Below are positions 12,174-23,870 of a DNA stretch of 64,000 bases, in pieces. The first letter of the stretch is position 1. Every line of letters starts with the position of its first letter. The translations under genes and the position numbers were made by a program. Below the pieces are notes generated by a model. The model saw nothing but the letters and a program-made list of their open reading frames with translations, searched no databases and had not been told where the DNA came from. The stretch comes from Pseudovirgaria hyperparasitica (lineage: Eukaryota; Ascomycota; Dothideomycetes; Acrospermales; Acrospermaceae), in NCBI RefSeq assembly GCF_010093815.1, contig NW_022985571.1, forward strand, positions 103,731-167,730, read 5' to 3'.

Positions 12174-15100
12174 TCGGGGTTCTCCTAGGGTTCTTCTAGT
12201 ATATATCGGGTTACTACCGGCGTATACCGGGTCTCTTCTAGTATATATTTCTAGGTCTACTAGTACTAGAGGAGTAGTAGATATATAAGTATCTATCGGG
12301 AGACGTTCTTAGGGTACTTATTAAGCTATTATATAATATCTAAAGTCTTCGTAACGTAGATAAGCTATTACCGTTATATATAGAGGTTAGGGTATATAGC
12401 TAGATAGTAGCGTATTATACCTCTCTAGCCGTACGCCTTATACTATAGGGAGATATTAGGAACGTCTCTCTTATAGATATAGTATAGAAGTTCTATAGCG
12501 CCCGTTTAGGCTTAGATAAGTATAGATACTTAGGCTTTCGTTAGCCCTTTATATATCTATTTACTTAGTTCCTTCTATAGCCCTTAAATCTACTCTAGAT
12601 ACCTATTCTACTAGGAGGTCTAATAGGTATAGAGTGCCTCTTTCTACTTATCTTAAGTCCACGACCGTATATTTTTTATAAGTTCTTAAAGACTCTACCG
12701 GTCTAGAAGAGCGTCCGGGTTATCTCGGACTTCTTATACTACTTAGCTAGAGTTAGCTTCTATTAAGCACCTATACCGTATTTAATTCCGGCCTATATAT
12801 AGAAGTACACGGTAATATATACTAATTCGTGCACGTAGCGCGGCGAAAGTATATTCTATATTTCCTATATATTCCTATACTTATTATTTAGTAAAGTATA
12901 CCACCCTCTATATCTAGTAGAAGTTATATATACTTATAACGTCTATCTCGCGTCGTAGTAGTACTATATTAGTAGCTTTATATACGCCTAATATAAGACG
13001 GAGTATACGGTTCTATATGGATTCGAGCTTTATTCGCCTAGTCTATATAAGGGCCGTGTACTAGTACTCGTATCCGTATATAAAGGCGGGTCGTACTATA
13101 GATATATATAGCTAGCGTGCCTTATCCCGGGCGGTTCTCTATATAGAGACTATAATCCGTTATATAGCGGCTTCTATCTAGAGGGCCCTAGAGACGGTAT
13201 ATACTACTTATAGTCCCTATTTAAGCTTACTATCTAGTATAACTCCGAGCGCGTGTATACTTTATACTAGTAGTTCGTTAAATATATTAATTCGGGGGCG
13301 TTATTTACCTTCTCTAGTTATCTATTTCCCTTAATAATTAATAAAGTATATAAGCTAGTATTTCTCCGGGGCGAACTTTACTCTATAGCGTTTTACCTAC
13401 TAGAGGTACCTCTTATAGTTCTATTCTAGTTGTCTACACGTTCGGTTAGTATTATTATTAATAGCTAGGAGATATATATTATCGGCGTATCCGACTACCT
13501 CTATATACTTTATTTCTTAAAGAAGGTCTACTGTAAAGAAGAGGAATAGAATCGGAGAGATAGTACTCCCTTATAGGATACCGTATACCGTCTCTTTATA
13601 TTCGCTCTAGTACCTAGAGATATATATCTAAGTTATTCTTTCTATAAGGAATAACTATATAAAGCGTGTAATCTATTCTAGTATTCGTCTTATCCGGAGG
13701 TTATAAATAAGTCTTATATAGTTTACCTTATTAAACGCTCCGGCTATATTAGTAAGAGAGAGGAGCGATACTACCCGTCCCTATTTCTATACGGCCTAGA
13801 CGACTTTAATAATATATTAGATAGCTATTATTAGGGAGCTATCTACCTTTATCTTCTAGTTCGGAGGGAGAAGATTATATTTCTATACCGTGGTACTTAT
13901 CTTCTTCGCTATCGTAGCCTCTAGTATCTTACCTAGGTAGGAGAGAAGGGTAATTAGTCTCTATCCCTTTAGAGAGTTAGAGCTCTTTTCTAGTTTCGGG
14001 AGTATAATAGTATAGATAACTTAGAAGCTCTAGGGGTGGTACCCCTATATAACGTATACTTAGAATATATAAGTAATAAGCGGTAGGGTCGCTTTTATAG
14101 TACTTTTTAGGCATCGATTTAGAATTCTATCTGGTCTAGGTACTTTATTATTTAGAAGTATCTTAATAATATTAAGTATATCCTCCTCCGTAACTTCTTC
14201 GGGGATATCTACTATATATAGATATTTAGTACCGTAAACGTCTAATAGGTCTACTAGTTCCGGGAGAGGGAATATGGCCTTCTATAGGGCCTTAGTTTTC
14301 TTAAGGCCCGTAGAGTATATTCTCCTCTAATATATTAGGGGAGGTATAAGTAGCGGGGGTATCGGAGTATCTACGCCCTTAGCCTATTTTACTATATACT
14401 ATAGCCCTATTACGTGTCGTATCTATTAACTAGTAATTATATACTACTATTTACGCCTTTTATTACGGAGGACTTTATCGCGTTATTATATTACTTCCTT
14501 CTATTCTTTCTATGACTCGGGTATTCTTATATAGTATACGCGTCTATATAGCCTTCGGACGTCTTATCTACTTTCCTATACTTAAGGAATCCCCTTTACT
14601 TCCGGGGGCCGGTATATTCGGTATAGTATATATTTATTTCTTATATTCTAGTATATTTATAGGAGTGTCTATACGGCCTAGTCTATGGCTAGGTCGTTAG
14701 ATATATCGACTATAGAGGGATCTAGAATCGCCGATTCTAGGTCCTTTAGGTACTTTTCCTAGTCGGTGTCCTTCTATATCTATCGTCCCCGTTATTTATT
14801 TAGGGTATATATATTTATTATAGTTTCTATGTATTCGTGGTCGGAATCCGTCTATACCTAGCCTAGGCGGTAGTATTAGATCTAGTAACTAATATACTCC
14901 GTGGTAAAGGTAAGGTTAAGCGTAGACCCGTCTTCGTCCTATTTATGTTTTTTCTATATAACTTATTCTATAGGTGTGAGTAGGTATAGGAAGTTATAGT
15001 AGCGGGTGTGTAGTTCCCTTACTCTAAGTTCTTCCCTAACTACGGCTAGGTCTCTCTACTATTAGTAGTAGAGGTTAAAGTCTTCTAGAAGGATATATTA

Positions 15101-16922
15101 CCCTAGTTCCGTAGTACCCTCGAGTATCTTATCTAGTATAAGTATATATTATTAGTTATATATATTATATATATATAGGGGGCCTATATCTATTTATAGG
15201 TGTAGTATTATTCTAAGGTTATCGCGCTCGGTATACGACTATAATAAGAGTAGTATTAACCTATAAATATAGAAGAGGACTCGTCTTTCTAGTCCTAGAG
15301 GGTGTATAGTATAGTATCCGGGGTGTATAGTTAGTTTACTCGTCTAGTAGTATTTATAGGGTTCCTAGATAGTAAGTATTATAGCCCTAGTCTCTTTGAG
15401 AAGCGTCGCCTAGTTCTCTCTTTTATATTATATATTTATCTATATAATTCGGAGTATATTCTAGTCCCTTATTAGGTACTAGAGAGTATATATACCTATA
15501 TACTTATTCCTTAGAGGCGCGACTATCCTCGCGCGGTAGCGGCTTTAACTATACCTTTTAGTTATTCTATTATCTTTAGAATAGTCTACTATCCTACCTA
15601 ACTACCTTCTAGAGAGGAGGTTAGGGGTATTATAAAGGAAGGGCTCGTGGTAGGTCTTATATTCTATAACTATCTTACGCCTCTCGCTTTTATCGTGCGA
15701 ATATATTCTATAACCTATTTATATTTTATATATATTAATGACTATAACGGGTATTTCCCGTCGTAGTTTAAATACTATACTATATCTCTATTTCTTAGTC
15801 TATCTCCTTGCGGTTCGTGAGGGCACTTCTAGATAGTATAGTCCCTACGGTACTATCCGTACTTAGTCTTCTATAAGTACCTTTATATAGTATATCTATA
15901 CCCTTAATAGTTAAAGCACTATATTATTATCTATACTCTATCCTATAGCTCGGCTATAAGGAGCTCTCCTTCTATTAGGAATCCCTTCTATATAATATAT
16001 TATATAAGGGCGGGGTCTCGGAGCTCTATAATTATAGTAGAGTGTTTTTTCGCCGTCGTCTTAATCGTCTATAGATTCTTCTACTACGCTTTTATAATCT
16101 TAATCCCTAGATATTTTCGCGTGTTAGATTATTCTATATACATAATATTCTCTACTCTAATAGCCTATCCCTATACGGGTACTATATATACTATAATTAG
16201 ATATATAGCTACCCTAATAGACGCGCCGGGGAAGATACTACCTATTACGTTTAGATCTCGCGAGATGTTTTACTATATAGTATTTATTATAGTAGTAAGT
16301 ACTACCCTACCTAGTATAACTTTAGTAGCTATAATACTTAACTATATTCCTTTCTATTTATTAATCTTATTTATAATTTCCTTTAGAGATATCTATTAGA
16401 CCTATACTAGCATGTTCTTATCCTAGATTATAATACGTATACTATATACTCTATCTATAGTCCTAGTAGTTCTTAGTATAGTAGCTCTAGATATTACTAT
16501 AATCTAAGCCTACGTATTAGGGCGCTTACCTTAGAATAGCTCTTCCTAGATTCTCCGTAGGCTAGCTTCTATTTAGTCGAGCCTACTACTAGATTCCTCT
16601 TATAGTAACTTCCTTTCTTTCTCTATAATTTCTCTTAGATTCTAGATAAGGTCCCGGAATATATAAAGGAGGGTCTTCTTTCCCTCCTCGGCGTCTCTCT
16701 CTATATATATTATCTAGTATTTAATTTTATCTAGGAGGGTCTCCCCTCTTAGGGTCCCCTTAGTCTAGGTTATCTATAGTACTTCGCACCCTTAGTTAGT
16801 TTCTATATTTTAGATAGGTATCTAGCTATCTATATTAATATTACTATATAGCCGTTTCTACCGTACTAGTAGGGGTATATCTAGCATCTACTAGGGTATT
16901 ACGATACCTAAGGCCGCTATGG

Positions 16923-16953
16923 TTATTAGTTAAGGGTAGCCCTTAACTAATAA
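16923..16953. repeat. Palindrome, 5' end of L2
   Basis: TTATTAGTTAAGGG, loop TAG, exact reverse complement. Confidence 0.95.
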
Positions 16954-17194
16954 AAGGGGGTTAGCATATTAGTATTTATTAGATATAGTCTATACTTATA
17001 TTATTAAAGAGTCTTTAAGTATATATATATAGTATCTCTATATATTAGTATCGTTATATATTATATACTATATATATATACGTGTGTCGGAGGTTATTAT
17101 ACTCGGTATACTCTATTATTTAATATATATAAATTACTATTTTACCCTAAATTAACTAGTTTAGTCTGTTAGGGTATAAGAAGTTTTTAAATAA

Positions 17195-17208
17195 TATTAA
17201 TATTTATA
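17195..17208. repeat. Target-site duplication of L2, right copy
   Basis: TATTAATATTTATA, exact match to 11888-11901. Confidence 0.85.
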
Positions 17209-17214
17209 GATAGA

Positions 17215-17430
17215 TAATTTATACTCTAGTCTCTAAGTAGATCTTAAGTATATATATATATATATATATATATAGTATATCTATACTTTAATAGTATTAT
17301 ATATTTTATACTATATATATATACTAGTAGTTAGTATACTTAGTATAATCTATTAATTAAAATAAAAAAATAGTATATTACTCTAAAATAACTAAGTTAG
17401 TCTCTTAGAGAGTATAACGAAGTTTTCTTT
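17215..17430 (-). mobile_element. LINE 5'-terminal remnant
   Basis: About 215 bp resembling the 5' end of the LINE, minus strand, heavily degraded, with a (TA)n run in the middle. It lies just outside L2 and is an older, separate copy. Confidence 0.65.
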
Positions 17431-17516
17431 TATAAATATAGAGATATTAAATAATACATACCTTTAAATATCTAATTTTGAACTTTAAGTATATTTCTAT
17501 ATATATTAATATCTAG

Positions 17517-17562
17517 AGTTATACTTAATATATATAGTTCCAAAGTAGAGTAGCTTATTAGT
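17517..17562 (-). repeat. Island-edge motif, copy 1
   Basis: On the minus strand this reads ACTAATAAGCTA and then runs into AAGTATAACTCTAGATAT-like sequence. It marks the left edge of gene island 1, reading outward. Related copies are at 27623-27664 and 60035-60082. Confidence 0.6.
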
Positions 17563-17630
17563 TCATATATTAACTTATCTTCTCTAAGTTTCATTACATA
17601 TACCATCTCATACATACCTGTACCGCGAAC

Positions 17631-18392
17631 ATGACGGCGCTCCGGTTCCCGATATGTTGTTCAACACGCCTGTCGATGATACACGCACCAAATACTTCTC
17701 GTTTTCTTCATCAGGCACCTACATTTTTCGTTCCTAAACCGCGCTCACGAGATATCGCGCCGTGTCGCAAGCGGACGCCAATCCTTCGTTGCCGCACATT
17801 TTTTACCGACTTCCTCCGTACCTCCAGCTCTCCGATCTCGCCGTCTCCCACCACCCTCAGCATAACTCGCAACATATCCTTCCCTTCCTCAGCCATATAT
17901 CCCATTATTGCAGACATATCCTCGTACAGCGCGTTCCTTCCCTTCTGTACCTCCTCTACCGTAACATCCTGGTCAGCTCCACATCCGCGTACAGGAAAGT
18001 TATACCCTGAAGAAGCGACCCTGACAATTGGTTGGCAGGGTATAGAAGAGTTGTTCGTAAGCCGCGTGTACTGTGTACCTGACAAGGCTGTTGAGGCATT
18101 GAGTGGGGATGCTGAAACTGAACTTGCCGCTGAGGATCTAGAGCATCATTACAAGGGGAGTGAGAAGAGGTCATGTGCGAGTGGTAGTGTATTTCAGAGA
18201 ATGCGGACGTCATGGAAGGTCGAGGATGCTGGCCAAGGTAGGTGCGAGGTGCAGCTAGAGATGGAGTATGTCTTTACGAATATGCTATATCAGCGGTTGG
18301 GGGGGACTGTGCAAGCTCGGGTTGCCGAGTACATGATTGAGGCGTTCGAAACAAGGGTTAAGGAGATCTTAGGGAAGCCACGCAGGATCTAG
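17631..18392 (+). CDS. COQ10: Coenzyme Q-binding protein COQ10, mitochondrial
   Basis: A 253-residue single-exon protein. COQ10 is a START-like lipid-binding protein of the mitochondrial inner membrane that binds coenzyme Q and is needed for efficient respiration and Q synthesis. The first ~65 residues are Arg/Ser-rich with no acidic residues until Asp41, as in a mitochondrial presequence. The START-like domain follows from about residue 78: SFPSSAIYPIIADISSYSAF matches the family's opening helix, LTIGWQGIEELFVSRV its central strands, and RMRTSWKV..C.VQLEMEYVF plus the closing amphipathic helix MIEAFETRVKEIL complete it. A somewhat long loop lies near residues 155-180. The ATG is the first in frame, close to the composition boundary at about 17.58 kb, so the promoter must be short or lie in AT-rich DNA. 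It faces PUP3 tail to tail. Confidence 0.87.
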   Translation: MTALRFPICCSTRLSMIHAPNTSRFLHQAPTFFVPKPRSRDIAPCRKRTPILRCRTFFTDFLRTSSSPISPSPTTLSITRNISFPSSAIYPIIADISSYSAFLPFCTSSTVTSWSAPHPRTGKLYPEEATLTIGWQGIEELFVSRVYCVPDKAVEALSGDAETELAAEDLEHHYKGSEKRSCASGSVFQRMRTSWKVEDAGQGRCEVQLEMEYVFTNMLYQRLGGTVQARVAEYMIEAFETRVKEILGKPRRI

Positions 18393-18701
18393 AAAAGCAG
18401 AGAGGTAAGAGTCCCACCAAGCAGGACGAGATATTCGCGAGGGTACGGCATATAGGACATACCTTCATGATTATAGTGGCTAGGCCACACATACTGTACT
18501 CAGCACCAATTTCAGCCTTTATAATCATGGCCTTCATGACGTATTCTAGTAATTTGTGCTACCAGTATTATAAACAAACCAGAGAAGACTCTCGAGTATG
18601 TCAGGCATGATTACGATTTTGGGAGTGCGTTTGCAAGTGCCCCTTACACGTGTGGCTTTCGGCTTCTTCAAGCCGTCCTTCTCGTGACCTCGCTCGTCTA
18701 T
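18393..18701. other. Convergent intergenic region COQ10/PUP3
   Basis: 309 bp of normal composition between two converging stop codons. It contains the 3' UTRs of both genes. No further gene or repeat was seen. Confidence 0.7.
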
Positions 18702-19355
18702 TCAATCCTGTCTTCCCTTTAGTAAGCGTTTGGTGACCTTATCCTTCTCGATGATGTAGACGTGTGCGCCCCAACCAGATAGTGCATCACGGTCGACCGC
18801 ATTGAGCAGAGCTTGTGAAACTGTTTCGAAGAGGTCCTCTGGGCCCTGAAACGCAATATTAGGTCGACACATGTCTAGAAGATAATGGCTAGTGGCACCA
18901 TACCAAATTGGGTTCCCAAAGTCCCTCGCATGTACCAAACAACTGGTCGCTCGCTGTACCGCTCACGATGAAGTCCTTCGCAAAATCTATGCACCCAATG
19001 CTGTCAAATCCGCAGATGAACGGCTTTCCTGTCGTATGATTGATACCTGCGATCACTGGACTAATGAAATACGGTCCAAATCGCTTCTCATAAAGCGAGC
19101 TGCTAACCAGGTTGGCCATGGTCTGTGGACTAATGTTGCGCTCCTCACGGAGCCTGTACATATTAACTTTGTAGCGGAAAAGATCGGAGACGGTTGAGAC
19201 GTCGGTTGCGAGGCCTGTGAGGCCGAGGTAGACATCGCCATAGTTGAAGATTTTCGGGAAGTTGTTCGACACGGTGAGGGCTTGCAGACCGAGGCGTAGG
19301 TCGCAGGCGATAGCTACGCAGTCCTTTCCAACCATAGCCACGCAGGCACCGCCAT
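18702..19355 (-). CDS. PUP3: 20S proteasome subunit beta type-3
   Basis: Beta-3 subunit of the 20S proteasome core, a structural, non-catalytic beta subunit. The conserved core starts GGACVAMVGKDCVAIACDLR and runs through LGLQALTVSNNFPKIF, YLGLTGLATDV, FRYKVNMYRLREER, SSLYEKRFGPYF, KPFICGFDSIGCIDFAKDF and VSGTASDQLFG to the C terminus DKVTKRLLKGRQD. A 58-bp intron lies at 18846-18903 (GTATGG...TTTCAG, with a CTAAT branch-like site) and joins LWEPNL to GPEDLFETVSQALL. The stop is TGA at 18702-18704. The 5' end is not resolved: the coding exon opens at 19355 in phase 1 after an acceptor TTAG. A 125-bp intron with donor GTAAGC (19356-19480) fits, but no ATG in the right frame was found upstream. 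Only the start codon is uncertain. Confidence 0.92.
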
Positions 19356-19480
19356 CTAAGATAATGTATCAGGTATTAGAGATCTGTGAAGATGTAGGTC
19401 ACAACACGCATACTTATTGAGAAAGGTGAGGACTAGAACATGGTTAGCTTTAAGCATAGACTTGGGTCATGAAGGCTTAC
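19356..19480 (-). other. Probable first intron of PUP3
   Basis: On the minus strand, donor ATG|GTAAGC at 19480 and acceptor ATCTTAG at 19356. Length 125 bp. An upstream exon is required because the phase-1 codon of the next exon needs one more base. Confidence 0.5.
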
Positions 19481-19483
19481 CAT

Positions 19484-19679
19484 GCTGCTGTCGTTGAAGC
19501 GGTAATAAAATTGAGAAGCTCCTGGAACGGAAATATAAGGCACATGAAAGAACCAGCCAGTTTATAAGAATGGGCGCGGAGTGAAGCTTTAGTCGTTCGT
19601 CTCTAGGGATCCCATAGTTAACTAATATTATTATTATTAGATAATTATAGAATATATAGTATATAACTACTAGCTCTTA
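19484..19679. other. Right edge of gene island 1
   Basis: Normal-composition DNA to about 19615, probably the PUP3 promoter and 5' UTR, then an abrupt switch to TA-rich sequence. Confidence 0.5.
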
Positions 19680-19728
<49 letters not shown>

Positions 19729-19975
19729 CGAGAAANNNNNNNNNNNNNNNNNNNNNNNNNNNNNNNNNNNNNNNNNNNNNNNNNNNNNNNNNNNNNNNNN
19801 NNNNNNNNNNNNNNNNNNNNNNNNNNNNNNNNNNNNNNNNNNNNNNNNNNNNNNNNNNNNNNNNNNNNNNNNNNNNNNNNNNNNNNNNNNNNNNNNNNNN
19901 NNNNNNNNNNNNNNNNNNNNNNNNNNNNNNNNNNNNNNNNNNNNNNNNNNNNNNNNNNNNNNNNNNNNNNNNNNN

Positions 19976-20070
<95 letters not shown>
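19680..20070. repeat. (TAA)n microsatellite with assembly gap
   Basis: Uninterrupted (TAA)n at 19680-19727 and again at 19976-20070 flank a 240-base run of N (19736-19975). The gap lies inside the microsatellite, so the true array length is unknown. Confidence 0.95.
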
Positions 20071-20072
<2 letters not shown>

Positions 20073-20075
20073 CTC

Positions 20076-21430
20076 TAATATTAATTTAACTTAAGAAGTA
20101 GAATATTATTATTCTTCTAGATATAGATAGTATCTAGAGTATATAGAATAAGTAAGATTATATAATATCTCTTTACTAGTCTTATCTATTCTAGCTCTAT
20201 TATATAATAATTAGAATAAGATAAAGCTAAAGTCTATAATAATAAGAGATATTTCTCTTTTTATAGTCTCTATAGCTATTAGCTAATAGAAGTCTCTACT
20301 TTTCTTCTAGAATATTTAAGAATATATACTATAATAGATATAGATAGATTAGTCTAGTCTAGAATAGTATATTTTACTACTCTTTATATACTACTAATAG
20401 ATATTATAAAAGATCTACTATTTCTTAAACTAAGTTATATAGAAAGAAAGTATTAGTTATTTCTTTTCTAATAAAGTAATTATTTATATCTCTTATTCTA
20501 TTTTTATAAGATAGCTTATATATATAGACTCTAATTAGTTCTCTAAGATAATAGAATAGAGTTATATAATACTTATAACTAATTCTTTAATAACTATATC
20601 TACTAATCTAATACTAAAATAGATCTATAAAGTATATATAATAAACCTTTCTTATAAAGTATAGCTTATCTCTAAAGTAGTCTATTATATAGAGTATTCT
20701 AGCTTTCTAATAGATAAATATATTTAGAATACTTAAATAGAGTTAAATAGAGTTATAATAAGTATTAATAGAGTATAAATTATAACTTACTAATAGATAA
20801 GTAAAGTAGTAATTATATTATAGTAAGTTAAATATTAATTACTATAGAACTATTACTAGAGATTAAAGTTAAGAAATCTATATAGTTCTACTAAGGTATC
20901 TTAATTAGAATACTTATTATAAGTACTCTATATACTACTTAGAATACTATTATTCTATTTCTAATTATTTAGTATACTACTTAGAATATCTATTCTAAGT
21001 ATCTATAATTAGTTCTCTTTATTAATATCTAATATTATTCTAGATTATTATCTAAGACTATCTATAGTATTATAGATATCTTATATATATATTATACTAT
21101 CTCTTATACTACTTATACTAATAACTATATATTCTTTTTTAGTCTTTATTTATAATCTATTATAGTATAAGAAAAGCTAAATATTAAAGTATTAGTAATT
21201 AAGATTTTATAATATATAAAATAAATAAGAAAATATTCTTCTTAAGTATAAAGATAGCTATAGAACTATAGCTAGATATATATATAGAGCTATAGATATA
21301 GTCTTCTATAATAGTAGATTTTAGCTCTATATAGCTACTTTTAATCTATTTTAGTTCTTTTAAATCTTTTAAATATATATTTATTAGTTTCTTATTAGTT
21401 TAATTCTTAGCTTAATAATATTATATATAT
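20076..21430. repeat. RIP-degraded repeat R2, first part
   Basis: AT-rich, no genes. Three relations were found. 20076-20247 resembles the 201-bp insertion at 48670-48870, which looks like a solo LTR. 20625-21130 resembles 6010-6520. 21290-21430 plus the continuation after 23220 resembles 31310-31990. It is interrupted by the M-LINE insertion at 21431. It is probably a decayed LTR-type element, thoroughly broken. Confidence 0.5.
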
Positions 21431-22621
21431 AGGCTACGAAGCCTTACGAACCGCGTCCACGTCGTCGTAGCTAGGCAATGCCTCTATAGAGGTAGTAAGA
21501 GGTTTAGAGCGGCGTTAATGGCGACCTAGTCGTCGCTAGATAGATAGTTAAAGAGTTTTCGCGGAGCGTCTACCTTACTAAACCACGCTAATATAACCTA
21601 GCTAGGGAAGTATATACTTCTATCCTATCCCTAATTAACGTGTTAAGAGAAGTTCACGAGAATAAAGGGATAAGAAAACCATCTAACGCGCTACTACTAT
21701 ATCGAAAGTAGGCCTAAATCTATCTTACTAACTAGGTAGAGGAAGCGGAGGTCCTAGTAGCGTAATAGGATACCTTAAGGCTTAAACGGCTCTAGAAACG
21801 TAAGGAACACGTCGAGGGTAACTAAGAAACTACTAGTAGAAGAACTTATTAAAGCTAACTCTTCTATAGTATTAAACTACGTTTATTAAGCCGCCTAGTA
21901 TAACTACTAGTAGCACGACTCTATTAAGACCTTTCGCTTAATATAAGATACTACTTTACTACTAATAGGTAGAGTAGCTCCTACGTATAAGAGATATTAT
22001 AGTCTACTATAGGAGGTAGAATACTAGAGTATATAGATAATAGTATATAGATATAGGTAGGAGGTAGCTATAGAGACCCTTTAAGAGTAGTAGAAATAAG
22101 TCGGGTCAGTAGGAAGAGAATACCTAAGTCGCCTAGGCGTATATACGTAAGGGATTTAGAGGATACTCTCCTATAAGACATGGTCGGCCTATTATAGAGA
22201 GATCCTTATAGATAACGCGAAACTAAAAAGTAGTAATACTTAAAGGCGGGGCGTGGTATATAGTAGTAACTACTAGCTCTAAGGACCTTACCCCTTTAAT
22301 AGGCTCTAACCCTTAGTATATCTAGAAGTAGATAGAATTATATCCTAGCTAGAGAGACTACTATATAGCCCGAGAGAATGGATGCGCGTATTAATTTATA
22401 AAGAGATAGAATATATTACCTATAAGGCACGTACGCTAGTATTATAAGTTTAAGGAGTAAACCTTATAGTTACCTAGCTAGGAGAGGCTTCGGTTACCTC
22501 TCCTAGTAGAGCTAGAGGTATAAGCCTAGAGGGGATAAGATAAGGCGAAAATAGAAGTAGAGTCTAATGGTATAGGGCACGTCGAACCTATAGAAGTTAT
22601 CTAACTCTGAACTAGAGGCCT
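21431..22621 (+). mobile_element. Module M, copy 1, fused to LINE 3' end
   Basis: A 1191-bp module, present a second time at 62152-63342 with the same length and the same first (AGGCTACGAAGCCTT) and last (GAACTAGAGGCCT) bases. It is much less RIP-degraded than its surroundings and still GC-rich in places. At 22622 it passes directly into the C-terminal part of LINE ORF2, so M heads a 5'-truncated LINE insertion. From ATG at 21518 to the end, one plus-strand frame (~368 codons) reads like protein with only TAA/TAG interruptions, but TGA is scarce everywhere here. No domain was recognised. It could be a captured cellular or transposon transcript. Confidence 0.8.
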
Positions 22622-23184
22622 ATACTACATCTATAAGAGAGGCGTTCCCGACACCTCCCTATGGTATAAGGCGTACGGCCGGAGAGGTATAATATACCAC
22701 TATCTAGCTATATACCCTAACCTCTATATATAATAGTAATAGCTTATCTATATTATAAAGACTTTAGATATTATACGATAGCTTAATAAGTACCCTAAGG
22801 ACGTCTCCCGATAGATACTTATATATCTACTACTTCTCTAGTACTAGTAGACCTAGAAATATATATCGGAAGAGACCCGGTATACGCCGGTAGTAACCTA
22901 ATATATACTAGAAGAACCCCGGGAGAACCCTAATTATTAGTTAAGGGTAGCCCTTAACTAATAACCTCCGTACCTATACGTGCTACCTAAGGGTAAAATA
23001 ATAGTAATATAGACTATAGGCTAATAGGCGTACCCTATAGCTATATACTTAAGACGAAATAGAGGTTTAACGAGATATAGTTATAGATATAAGAAAGTTT
23101 TTCCCTATAGGGTTTCTTCTTATATAGTAGCTTAGACTAGAGAAGGTATAGGTCTATAGAGTACTACTCTACCTAGTTATATAA

Positions 23185-23218
<34 letters not shown>

Positions 23219-23220
23219 TA
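22622..23220 (+). mobile_element. LINE 3' portion joined to module M
   Basis: Corresponds to L4 from about 55417 to its 3' end: the C-terminal Cys/His region of ORF2 (ACGGCCGGAGAGGTATAATA block), the 3' UTR palindrome at 22934-22964, and an (ATT)n tail at about 23187-23210. The flanks are TA-rich, so a target duplication cannot be defined. Confidence 0.85.
22934..22964. repeat. Palindrome in LINE 3' UTR
   Basis: TTATTAGTTAAGGG, loop TAG, exact reverse complement. Confidence 0.95.
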
Positions 23221-23830
23221 TATCTTTCTAATTTATAACTTCTTAGTTCTAGACTTATCTTTTCTAAGTACTAGTAGTTAAGATATAATATACTATATAG
23301 AAGTTAGTTTATTCTCTTAATATTTATTAGAGTATATAATTAATAATATAATAGTTATTAGTTTATATACTTTAATTTTCTTTCTTTATTATTAGTTTAA
23401 ATCTATAAGATATTATCTCTTAATTAATCTTTAAATATATAGTTAGATATTTATCTTAGTATAAAATAGTATATACTAGTCTATATTAGATTTTTATATC
23501 TTATTCTATTATACTATATAATATTATAGAACTATAGTAATTATTTATACTTATTATATATAGTAAGAATATAATTCTTTAGTTTTAGAGATAGCTTATA
23601 GAGTTTTCTAAGTATATATATATATATATATCTCTTAGTTTAGTTAGTACTTTATTCTCTATAATATTCTTATTCTCTTTATAATAAATATATTATTATA
23701 TCATACTCTATCTAAGCATCTATACTATATCTATTAGATACCTAAAAAGTATCAAGAGATATTATAGAGCTACTTTACTTTTCCGGCTATATAATAAGTA
23801 CCTCCGTCTACTCTTCTTATATTATTTGAA
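23221..23830. repeat. RIP-degraded repeat R2, second part
   Basis: Continuation of R2 after the M-LINE insertion; it resembles 31480-31990 in order. Composition turns normal at about 23.78 kb, where island 2 begins. Confidence 0.5.
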
Positions 23831-23834
23831 ACTC

Positions 23835-23870
23835 ATGAATAGCCTTTTGTCATGGCGTTACAATCAGTAA
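23835..23870 (+). promoter_or_regulatory. Short upstream ORF overlapping the Fmp32-type start
   Basis: ATG at 23835 opens an 11-codon frame that ends with TAA at 23870, past the main ATG at 23852 in another frame. If transcribed, it could reduce initiation at the main start. This is inference only. Confidence 0.35.

Larger units (their letters stand above)
11902..17194 (-). mobile_element. LINE L2, full-length copy
   Basis: 5.29 kb, minus strand, flanked by an exact 14-bp target-site duplication. The (TAA)n tail is at about 11902-11922. Palindromes lie at 12143-12173 (3') and 16923-16953 (5'). The sequence is collinear with L1 over its whole length, with ORF2 in the left two thirds and ORF1 near 15.9-16.7 kb. 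It is more RIP-degraded than L1 and L4: most CAA, CAG and TGG codons have become stops. Plus-strand open frames inside it are antisense. Confidence 0.9.

Noticed and set aside
14512-14700. 62-codon open frame on the plus strand
   Set aside because: Antisense shadow inside LINE L2.
16121-16399. 92-codon open frame on the plus strand resembling a membrane protein
   Set aside because: Antisense to LINE L2; the matching stretch in L1 shows the same chance hydrophobic pattern.
21431-22621. Module M as a DNA transposon with short terminal inverted repeats (TAGGC)
   Set aside because: The end match is only about 5 bp, no target duplication was seen, and both copies are the head of LINE insertions.
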